DNA from: Prevotella sp.
Lineage (GTDB): Bacteria > Bacteroidota > Bacteroidia > Bacteroidales > Bacteroidaceae
Assembly: GCA_017619755.1 (NCBI GenBank)
Contig: JAFZRU010000038.1
Coordinates: forward strand, 1-41,180
Length of the DNA stretch: 41,180 nucleotides
Direction: 5' to 3'
Shown here: positions 1-7,000 of the stretch, piece by piece
Position numbering within the stretch: the stretch's first letter is position 1
Layout: every line of letters begins with the position of its first letter
The notes under the pieces: model-generated
Told to the model about the DNA's origin: nothing
Databases searched by the model: none
What the model saw: the letters and a program-made list of their open reading frames with translations, nothing else
Program-made: the position numbers and the translations under genes

Positions 1-753
1 AAGGTGTTGGAGAATAAACAGACAAACTGGCAGGAGGGCAAGCCCTGGACACGCCCTGCCGAATGGGATGATGCAAAGGCGGCTTACGAACTGGGCAAAA
101 AGAACCAGATACAGCTTTCTGGTCGTGCTTTTGACTACGAATTCTGCCCGCAGGACGACTACTATCTAAAGTCTCACCTTTTCGGCGACATCTTCGCTGG
201 TGATCAACTCTCACATGCTGACCGCGAGATTGTGACCGTAGCGGCATTGAGTGGTCTCGAAGGTGTGGCTCCGCAGCTGGCTGCTCACAAGCGAGGAGCC
301 GTGAATATGGGTAACAGTCAGGAACTCGTTGATGAACTCTGTGCCTGGCTCGACAGTGATGGTTATACCCTACGCAGCAAATGGCCGAAGGGCGATCCTA
401 ATACTGCCTATGCCAAATATTTCACGGGTAACAGCTATCTGGCTGATGTGGGTGGCGGTATGTTGAACGTGACCTTCGAGCCTGGTTGCCGTAACAACTG
501 GCACATTCATCACAAGGCCGTGCAGGTGCTCATCTGCGTCGCTGGTCGCGGCTGGTATCAAGAATGGGGCAAGGAAGCCGTCGAGATGACTCCAGGCACC
601 ATCATCGCCATCCCTGCCGAGGTGAAACATTGGCACGGAGCCGCCAAGGACTCGTGGTTCCAGCACCTGACTTATCATAAGGATGTACAAGAAGAAGCCT
701 CGAATGAGTGGTTGGAACCAGTGACGGATGATGTGTATGATAAACTGAAGTGA
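1..753 (+). CDS. Carboxymuconolactone decarboxylase-like / cupin two-domain protein (5' end probably outside window)
   Basis: The N-terminal half carries an AhpD/CMD-like helical segment (around residues 70-115, [17 protein letters not shown]), and the C-terminal half is a small cupin. Counting from a GTG at position 4, the cupin metal-site histidines are H167, H169 and H211 (HIH, then HWHG); Q173 stands where many cupins have Glu. Two-domain proteins of this kind are usually assigned to oxidative-stress or small-molecule redox metabolism, but the substrate is unknown. The frame is open to the first base of the window and there is no ATG, so the true start is probably upstream and a further CMD segment may be missing. 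The stop is followed after one base by the ATG of a flavodoxin remnant (TGATATG), which suggests translational coupling. The family call is firm; the function is not. Confidence 0.82.
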   Translation, partial: KVLENKQTNWQEGKPWTRPAEWDDAKAAYELGKKNQIQLSGRAFDYEFCPQDDYYLKSHLFGDIFAGDQLSHADREIVTVAALSGLEGVAPQLAAHKRGAVNMGNSQELVDELCAWLDSDGYTLRSKWPKGDPNTAYAKYFTGNSYLADVGGGMLNVTFEPGCRNNWHIHHKAVQVLICVAGRGWYQEWGKEAVEMTPGTIIAIPAEVKHWHGAAKDSWFQHLTYHKDVQEEASNEWLEPVTDDVYDKLK

Positions 754-754
754 T

Positions 755-1153
755 ATGAAGAAAATAGTATTAGCAATGGTGGCACTATTGGCAATAAGTC
801 TCAGTGCCTGTTCACAAGGAGAAAAAACAAAAGAGAGTAAACAGATGAAAGTATTGGTAGCCTATTTCTCGGCCTCTGGCGTGACAGAGGGCGTGGCCAA
901 GCAGTTGGCAGAGGTGACGGGTGGCGACCTGCACAAAATCCAGCCCGAACAGCCCTACACGGAGGCTGACCTCGACTGGAGGGATAAGCAGTCGCGCTCT
1001 TCAATTGAAATGAATGACAAGCAGTCGCGCCCTGCCATCACTAACAAGTTGACGAATATGCAGGATTACGATGTGGTCTATGTCGGTTTCCCGATATGGT
1101 GGTACACGGCACCAACTATCATCAACACTTTCATAGAAAATTACACAATTTAG
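755..1153 (+). CDS. C-terminally truncated flavodoxin-like lipoprotein (probable gene remnant)
   Basis: The protein starts with a lipoprotein signal peptide (LAISLSAC, Cys19), followed by a flavodoxin fold: a phosphate-binding loop around residues 37-44 (YFSASGVT) and the GFPIWW motif from residue 111, which lies beside the FMN ring in this family. Secreted flavodoxin lipoproteins of Bacteroidetes usually run to roughly 190-200 residues. This frame stops at residue 132 just after the TAPTIINTF helix, so the last strands and helices of the fold are absent. Nothing resembling the missing part follows in any frame before the convergent gene at 1219. It begins one base after the cupin gene's stop. 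The product is probably non-functional, through a deletion or recombination after about base 1135; this is inference from family length. Confidence 0.7.
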   Translation: MKKIVLAMVALLAISLSACSQGEKTKESKQMKVLVAYFSASGVTEGVAKQLAEVTGGDLHKIQPEQPYTEADLDWRDKQSRSSIEMNDKQSRPAITNKLTNMQDYDVVYVGFPIWWYTAPTIINTFIENYTI

Positions 1154-1188
1154 TTGTAGGAACGGCTTTTTTCAAACAAACAACACCA

Positions 1189-1214
1189 AATTTGCAATGT
1201 GGAGATTGCAAATT
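1189..1214. terminator. Perfect 10-bp hairpin between convergent genes
   Basis: AATTTGCAAT and ATTGCAAATT form a perfect inverted repeat with a 6-base loop. It lies between the end of the flavodoxin remnant (+, 1153) and the end of the small secreted protein (-, 1219). It is A/T-rich and has no long T run, so a role as a shared terminator is plausible but unproven. Confidence 0.4.
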
Positions 1215-1218
1215 AATC

Positions 1219-1611
1219 TCAATAAATCCCTTCTTTCTCCCTTATCTTCCCTACAAATATATCCGTATCTGTAAATAGTTTGGATATCAAAATTTGGTTG
1301 AAATTATTTTTTCCAACTTGAATATTACCATCTGAAAAAACAAAAAGGTATGCGCTCTTAAAGGTCTTTTTCCAAATTGTCTCTCCATTGGTGGAGTCTA
1401 CCACTGTAACTTTTACCCTGCTTTTGTCATGAAGGAAATCAGGTGAATATGATTTCAATGTAACAACTACATTCTCATATGTTTCGCCCTCAATGTCAAG
1501 AGATGCAACCCTGCGCTCAATTTCCGTGTCTTTCAGGTTATCAACTACCTCTTGCGCGTAAACTGAAAAGGAAAACAATATCAATAAAAGACTAATAACA
1601 CATTTTTTCAT
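1219..1611 (-). CDS. Small secreted protein of unknown function
   Basis: A 130-residue protein with a clear Sec signal peptide (MKKCVISLLLILFSFSVYAQ, cleavage after VYA expected) and a mature part of about 110 residues rich in beta-forming stretches. I recognise no family. The base composition is clearly more A/T-rich than the neighbouring large genes, which may mean a different origin. A Bacteroidetes-type -7 element sits about 30 bases upstream at 1642-1649, which supports it as a real, independently transcribed gene. It converges on the truncated flavodoxin gene. Confidence 0.6.
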   Translation of the reverse strand: MKKCVISLLLILFSFSVYAQEVVDNLKDTEIERRVASLDIEGETYENVVVTLKSYSPDFLHDKSRVKVTVVDSTNGETIWKKTFKSAYLFVFSDGNIQVGKNNFNQILISKLFTDTDIFVGKIREKEGIY

Positions 1612-1641
1612 GTTCTATTCTATTTATAATTAAACATTGTG

Positions 1642-1649
1642 CAAAGATA
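1642..1649 (-). promoter_or_regulatory. Bacteroidetes-type -7 element (TATCTTTG)
   Basis: On the minus strand TATCTTTG matches TAnnTTTG and lies 31 bases before the ATG at 1611. No convincing -33 TTTG is seen upstream. The rest of 1650-1950 contains no gene I can support. Confidence 0.55.
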
Positions 1650-1951
1650 GACATTTAATTTTAAATAGCGTTATTTTGAGCATTATTTAGCACTTCCAAA
1701 TTCACTTTTTGCGTGAAGAAAGGGGTGATAGGGTTTCAACGCCAAATCCTTTCTCTGTGACCTCCCCCCCATATTTCAAATCAATTCATTTTAAAATGGG
1801 TGTACCGCTTACACTTATTATGGTTGGTTGTCATCTTCTGTCTTGGTGTCATGTTCATATCTCTTTTCTTTATAATGGTAATCAATGCCACCTTCCAAAA
1901 AACGTTCTAAAGCCCAAAAACCGTTTCACTTTCGTTTCACCGAGGCAAAAG

Positions 1952-1980
1952 AAAAAGGAGTTACGCCTTCGTAACTCCTT
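1952..1980 (-). terminator. Rho-independent terminator of tRNA-Arg
   Basis: On the minus strand a perfect 11-bp stem (1955-1965 with 1970-1980, 4-base loop) begins 10 bases after the tRNA and runs into TTTTTCTTTT. It is a classic intrinsic terminator. Confidence 0.88.
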
Positions 1981-1990
1981 GGTTTTCAAG

Positions 1991-2064
1991 TGACTCCCGC
2001 GGGATTCAAACCCACAACCTTCTGATCCGTAGTCAGATGCTCTATTCAGTTGAGCTAGGGAGCC
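1991..2064 (-). tRNA. tRNA-Arg (anticodon ACG)
   Basis: The minus strand folds as a cloverleaf: acceptor GGCTCCC pairs with GGGAGTC (one G-U), then discriminator A; the anticodon stem is TCTGA/TCAGA around loop CTACGGA; the T loop is GTTTGAATC. Anticodon ACG reads CGU, and CGC/CGA if A34 is deaminated to inosine. CCA is not encoded. It has its own promoter (2081-2112) and terminator (1952-1980). Confidence 0.95.
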
Positions 2065-2080
2065 TTTTCAAATGCGGTTG

Positions 2081-2112
2081 CAAAGGTAAGGACAATTTTT
2101 TATTCCTCCAAA
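2081..2112 (-). promoter_or_regulatory. Promoter of tRNA-Arg
   Basis: On the minus strand a -33 TTTG (2109-2112) and a -7 TACCTTTG (2081-2088) are separated by 20 bases, matching the Bacteroidetes primary sigma factor consensus. The -7 ends 17 bases before the mature tRNA. It begins only 21 bases past the rarA stop. Confidence 0.8.
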
Positions 2113-2133
2113 TTTTTTGGTTGTTTTTTTCTT

Positions 2134-3453
2134 TCATTCTTGATTTTTCCCGTTCTCTGTGGCTTGTGTGGATGTTTTGTCGGCGTATTTCCCTCCCCAG
2201 CACCTGAGCATGTATTGGTAAAGTTTCTCTTCCGAGGGCGAGTGTTGCGGGTGCCACAGCCGTTGGTTGGCGAGGGTGTCGGGCATGAACTGTTGTGCCA
2301 CGAAATGCCCGGGGTAGTCGTGTGCATACTTGTATCCGTCGCTGTATCCAAGTTCTGCCATAAGTTTGGTGGGGGCGTTTCTCAGGTGAAGCGGCACGGG
2401 TTGATTGCCGGTGTTCCTGACGAGTCTCTGCGCCTCCCCGATGCCCATGTATGCGGAGTTGCTTTTGGGACTTGCGGCAAGATATACGGCGGCCTCTGCG
2501 AGAGGTATGCGCCCTTCCGGCCAGCCGATTTTCATCACCGCGTCGAAGGCGGCGTTGGCCAGGAGCAGTGCGTTGGGGTTGGCCAAGCCGATGTCCTCTG
2601 CGGCGCTGATGACCAGTCGTCGTGCGATGAACTGCGGGTCCTCCCCTCCCTCAATCATCCTGGCCATCCAGTAGAGTGCTCCGTCGGGGTCGCTTCCTCG
2701 TATGCTCTTGATGAAAGCCGAAATGATGTCGTAGTGCATCTCGCCATCCTTGTCGTATGCCAGCGGGTTCTGTTGCAGCCGGCTCTCCACCAAGGCGTCG
2801 GTCACCACGAGTTCCTCTTCTGCGGGGGCGGCCTCCACCACGAGTTCGAGGATGTTGAGCAGTTTTCTTGCATCTCCTCCGCTGTACCTGAGTATGGCTC
2901 CGGTCTGTTCGAGCCTCACGTTGCGCTCCTTGAGCAGCACGTCGTTTTGAAGCGCCCGTTGCAGGAGAGTGAGGAGGTCGTCCTTCCCCAGTGGTTTGAG
3001 CACGTAGAGTTGGCATCTTGAGAGCAGGGGCCTGATGACCTCGAAGGAGGGGTTTTCCGTCGTGGCCCCGATGAGCGTCACCACGCCTTTCTCCACGGCT
3101 CCGAGCAGGGAGTCCTGTTGGCTTTTGCTGAAACGGTGAATCTCGTCGATGAAAAGGATGGGCGAAGGAGCGTTGAAGAAGCGTCCTTTCTTGGCTTTGT
3201 CGATGACGTCGCGCACGTCCTTCACGCCACTTGTCACCGCGCTGAGGGTGTAGAATGGCGTTTCAAGTTTGTGTGCGATGATTTGTGCGAGGGTGGTTTT
3301 TCCCACCCCCGGCGGTCCCCATAGGATAAACGAGCTGATGCGCCCTGATTCAATCATTTGGCGCAGCACAGCCCCCTTTCCCACAAGGTGTTGCTGCCCG
3401 ATGTATTCATCGAGCGTTCTGGGTCTCATTCTCTCTGCTAATGGCTGGCTCAT
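2134..3453 (-). CDS. rarA: Replication-associated recombination protein A (AAA+ ATPase, RarA/MgsA)
   Basis: A 439-residue clamp-loader-like AAA+ ATPase that acts at stalled replication forks, related to eukaryotic WRNIP1/Mgs1. The start [11 protein letters not shown] is the family's standard N-terminus. Walker A is GPPGVGKT at 46-53, Walker B ends in D103 E104 (LFIDEIHRF), sensor 1 is N134 (GATTENPSF) and the arginine finger is R146 (LLSRC). The C-terminal tetramerisation part is present ([17 protein letters not shown], then ASPKSNSAY). The length is normal and the frame intact. A -7 element lies so close to the ATG that the mRNA should have almost no leader. The gene is divergent from tRNA-Ser and is followed by tRNA-Arg. 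Confidence 0.96.
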   Translation of the reverse strand: MSQPLAERMRPRTLDEYIGQQHLVGKGAVLRQMIESGRISSFILWGPPGVGKTTLAQIIAHKLETPFYTLSAVTSGVKDVRDVIDKAKKGRFFNAPSPILFIDEIHRFSKSQQDSLLGAVEKGVVTLIGATTENPSFEVIRPLLSRCQLYVLKPLGKDDLLTLLQRALQNDVLLKERNVRLEQTGAILRYSGGDARKLLNILELVVEAAPAEEELVVTDALVESRLQQNPLAYDKDGEMHYDIISAFIKSIRGSDPDGALYWMARMIEGGEDPQFIARRLVISAAEDIGLANPNALLLANAAFDAVMKIGWPEGRIPLAEAAVYLAASPKSNSAYMGIGEAQRLVRNTGNQPVPLHLRNAPTKLMAELGYSDGYKYAHDYPGHFVAQQFMPDTLANQRLWHPQHSPSEEKLYQYMLRCWGGKYADKTSTQATENGKNQE

Positions 3454-3461
3454 ATCGGTTG

Positions 3462-3469
3462 CAAATATA
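3462..3469 (-). promoter_or_regulatory. -7 element of rarA (TATATTTG)
   Basis: TATATTTG on the minus strand ends 8 bases before the rarA ATG (3453-3451), so transcription would start within a few bases of the initiation codon. No clear -33 is visible. Confidence 0.6.
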
Positions 3470-3499
3470 ACTCTTTTTTTGAAAAAAGAAGCCCGAAAT

Positions 3500-3530
3500 T
3501 TTGCAAATATAAAAAAATTGCCTAATTTTG
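3500..3530 (+). promoter_or_regulatory. Promoter of tRNA-Ser
   Basis: TTTG at 3500-3503 and TAATTTTG at 3523-3530 with a 19-base spacer match the Bacteroidetes consensus. The -7 ends 12 bases before the tRNA. It is divergent from the rarA promoter. Confidence 0.82.
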
Positions 3531-3542
3531 CACCGCAATTGA

Positions 3543-3630
3543 GGAAAGTTGGCAGAGTGATCGAATGCGCTGGACTCGAAATCCGGTATACCCATTACGG
3601 GTATCGGGGGTTTGAATCCCTCACTTTCCG
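3543..3630 (+). tRNA. tRNA-Ser (anticodon CGA)
   Basis: A class II tRNA of 88 bases. The acceptor GGAAAGT pairs perfectly with ACTTTCC and the discriminator is G. The anticodon stem CTGGA/TCCGG encloses CTCGAAA, so the anticodon is CGA (codon UCG). The long variable arm (ATACCCATTACGGGTAT) forms its own hairpin, as expected for serine. CCA is not encoded. Confidence 0.95.
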
Positions 3631-3636
3631 CTAAAG

Positions 3637-3661
3637 AGCTGCAGTGATGCAGCTTTTTTTG
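3637..3661 (+). terminator. Rho-independent terminator of tRNA-Ser
   Basis: A perfect 7-bp stem (AGCTGCA 3637-3643, TGCAGCT 3648-3654) with GTGA loop runs directly into a T7 tract. Confidence 0.88.
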
Positions 3662-3841
3662 TTGGCTGAAAAACAAGTATTCGCTACTTTTGTTATCTTT
3701 CGATTTGTCATCATACAACCAATGTTACGGGGAGATGATGACATAAGGGTGTTCAAGATGTTGCGAAATTCCCGGGGGGTGCTCTCTACATTCGTACCCC
3801 CGGTTACCGAGCGGAGACCGTTTCACGGTTTTGGTTTGGTG

Positions 3842-3922
3842 CGGCCTCGTGGCGGACATTCGCCCTTCGGGCGAGCGGATGGACATAAAGTCCACCCCTA
3901 CAGACGTAACGGGGATTGTGGC
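3842..3922 (+). repeat. Dispersed hairpin repeat, copy 1 (other copy 28612-28692)
   Basis: About 80 bases closely match 28612-28692 in the same orientation. The core, starting GCGAGCGGATGGAC and running to CCACCCCTACAG, is identical in both. It contains two small hairpins, GCCC-TTC-GGGC and TGGAC-ATAAA-GTCCA; in the other copy the first loop differs (GCCC-TGAC-GGGC) while the stem is kept. I see no coding potential. It lies in the gap (3662-4075) between tRNA-Ser and the CotH gene. Confidence 0.7.
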
Positions 3923-3991
3923 AGGCCATTTGGCGTTAGAGCGCAACAGGCCATTTGGCGTTAGAGCGCAGCAGGCCGTTTAGCGTTACAA
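3922..3991 (+). repeat. 25-bp tandem repeat, 2.8 copies
   Basis: Units at 3922-3946, 3947-3971 and 3972-3991 (partial, diverged) begin CAGGCCATTTGGCGTTAGAG. The first two differ only at the last base. The array directly abuts the dispersed repeat at 3842-3922. Confidence 0.8.
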
Positions 3992-4012
3992 ACGGGCGGA
4001 GCGGGAAGGAAT

Positions 4013-4052
4013 GACCTCGGGGCAAGGCACGCTTATGCTTTGCCCCGAGGTC
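4013..4052 (-). terminator. Strong 13-bp hairpin after the CotH-domain gene
   Basis: GACCTCGGGGCAA (4013-4025) pairs perfectly with 4040-4052 across a 14-base loop, 23 bases beyond the stop of the minus-strand gene at 4076. No T run follows, so it may act as a 3' stabilising hairpin or Rho-assisted terminator rather than a classic intrinsic one. Confidence 0.5.
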
Positions 4053-4075
4053 GGGAATGAGGAGGAGGGGCTGCC

Positions 4076-7000
4076 TTACCTTGCAAACTTGCAGGCCACC
4101 TTTGACTCCTGGTCGTCTTCCGCCCTTGCGATGTAGAGGCCCTGGGGGAGGTGCGACACGTCGATGCGAGCCACGCCATGGTTGAAGTGCGCCGTCTGGC
4201 TGTCCACCATTCTTCCATCCGTGGTGAAGATGCTCACCCTTGCCCATTGGGCGTCCTCCGCCTTGACATTGACGGTCTGCGCGGTGTAATAGATGCGCAA
4301 TCCGTTGGCGGCGGTGATGAACGGTGTCTTGATGCCCACCTCTTCGTTCTGCGGCACGCTGACGGCGTAGCTGCTCAGTCGGTTGGTCTTTTCGATGGTA
4401 GGCATATTCATCAGATAGACGCTCTGCGCTCCGTCGGGGTATCTGCCCACGGTGGAATTGCCGTCGTGGGCGCCATATTGCAAGACATCCGTCCAACTCT
4501 TGTCAGCGGCGGTGAGTGCCACCACCCCACCCTCTCCGGCGAGTTTGAACGAAGCGTGTATCGCCTTGTTGGTGGTTTGGAGTTTGTCGCACCAAATGAC
4601 GAGATGCCCGTGCGCCGGAATGACGGTGTTCACCATCGTTCCCTCTTTTGCAATGACATATTTGGTTTTGTTGTCCAAGTTGTCTGTGAGATACATCCCT
4701 TCGATGTCGATGTCCTCGTCGGTGTTGTTGCAAAGCTCCACCCAGTCGTTCTTCTTGGCATACTCGTTGACGTAAACGTTGTTGGAGGCACTCACCTCGT
4801 TGACACACACGGGATGGAAGCCGGCCTCATTTTTCTCCGCCTCCGTCATTTCGCGATAGCAAGCCGTGAGGTTGACATTGCCCTCCGGCAGCGGAATCCT
4901 CGCTTCGGTGGAATAGAAATTGGTGATGTTGTCCATGACGGTGGTGGTGATGGCTGCGTCCCAATACAGGTCGGTGGAAGTAGCGCTGTTGTTGTGCACC
5001 TCCACGGCGATGGTGTTGTCCCCGCTGTGGAAGAGCGTGGGGTCGAGTTCGATGTTGCCATTATCGGGGTTGTTCGGTGCGTACGTGGAGGCGAAGGTGT
5101 TGTACCTGACCGTTCCAGACGGCATGTTGTACCTGCCAGCCTCTTTCCCGTTGACATACACGATGAGTCCGTCGTCGATGGTGAAGTCAAGGTTGATCTT
5201 GTCCCCCGCCTTCGGAGTCTTTTCGAAGCGCAAGGAGGTCCTGAAATACGCCGTTGGTCGCTTGTTGTTTTTGTCGTTACCGTAGTCAAGCGTGGTGGCG
5301 ATGTCGTTTTTCTCATATCCGAGCGGTGCGTTCCCACTCTTCCATCCGCTCTCGTTATAAGTCGGCGAGGTCCAGTTGGCGTTGTCGAGAGAGCCTTGGT
5401 CGTAGTATTTCCACACGCTCCCCCTGGCGAGCAGCACCTTCTCCGTTCCGCCTCCGTCGGCCCATCCCTGGAAGACATACCCCGCCGGCGCTTGTGCGAC
5501 GAGCGTCACGGGTTGGAAGAGCAGTCCGTTGAATTTCCCGGTAGGCAGTTGGATATCGTTGAGGAGGATGTCAGCCCCCTCGGTGTCACTCTGCAGCGAC
5601 ACCCTTTGCGCCTTTGTTCCCGAGAGGTCGAAAAGCCAGTTGTTTCTCATGGCATTGATGGCCGACTCGTTTCTGCTCCTGAGATTGTTTCTGAGGTTGT
5701 TGGCGGTGTTATCGACCGAGCGTCCTTCGAGCCTCATGGCGGGGTTGACCCTGTCGGCGAGTTGGTTGATGATGCTTATCGCTCTATTGGCCTCGAAGAC
5801 GCTTCCCCCCATGATGCAATACGTGTCGATGAATTTCCTCTTGAAATTGTCGTTGTCGAGCAGGTTTCTGAAGAGCGTGACAAACTTGATGGGTCCTGAA
5901 ATTCTTCCCAGCGAGACGGGATAAAGTTGGTCGAAGGTGTACCACTCCTTGTTCATAAATCCCTGGAAGGGGTCGTTGCCATTGTTGAAAGACCCGTCGA
6001 GGTCGAAGCACACGAAGCGGTATTTTCCTCCGTCCCTGTACTTGAATCCCTTGACGTTGTTCTGCGGCCAGTCCCAGTTGGAGAGATAGAACTGCGCCGC
6101 CATGTAATAGCAGTACTCGTCGATGTCGAGCATCCTCTTGATTTCCTCATACACCTCGCTGTTGGCTGCGTTGGCCGACAGTTGGTCCACGAGTTCGAGG
6201 AACGACTCCTCCGTTCCGCATTTCTGCACGTATCCCGAGTCGGGCGACATTTCAAACTGGTCGATTTCGTCCTCGTCCCATCCATAGTTGGCATAGACGT
6301 AGTGCTTGTTGTTGGGTTCCCTGACGTTGAGCACGCCGATGTACTCCCCGTTGATGAACTCATGCACGGGTTGGTAGCTTTGCACATCGATGTCGATGCC
6401 CGACGACTGCATGATGTACTGCAGAGCGGGGTCCTTGAATCGGCAGACGTTGTCGTTGCCCCCGTTTCTCACTTGCAGCGTCCTGTTCCTGATGTAAGGC
6501 TTGTCAACAAAGAACTGGTAGTCGAGGTTTTTGCTACCTCCCAATTCCTTGTTGCCCTTCAGTTTGAAAGCGTGTGGGTTCCAAGCCCTGCTCCACCCGC
6601 CGCACATTTCGAGGTTGACATCCTGGTTGAGCACCATCTCCCCCTGTGCGTCGAGGTATGAGAAATTGACGGGCCTGTCCCAGTCCATGTTCCAGTTGCA
6701 CTTTCCCGACTGCCCGTTTCCCGGCCTTCCGTTCTTTCCCCTGACATAGACGCCGATGGAGTCGTCGTAAAGGAAGCGCGGGTCGGAGACGACGGCAACG
6801 ACGGGCAGGTAGTAGTCCATGCCGGAGAAGATGTATGCCCTGGTTGTCACCCTTGACGGCAGCATGTCGTCGGCGAAGAGCCTGAAGCGGTAGGACTTTG
6901 TATCCCTCACGCTGAACTGTCCCGTGGTGCTTGTCTGACCGTTGTTCATGGTGGGCAGCGTTCCGTCGGTGGTGTATCTGAGCGTCGTCCCAGCGGGAAT

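Noticed and set aside
1709-1993. 94-codon plus-strand frame before tRNA-Arg
   Set aside because: It has no start context or recognisable protein character and overlaps the tRNA terminator and the tRNA itself.
4151-5899. 582-codon open frame on the plus strand opposite the CotH gene (also long antisense frames at 9542-10570, 13326-14276, 15658-16521 and 2140-3021)
   Set aside because: These are shadows of well-supported minus-strand genes with no motifs, promoters or signal peptides.
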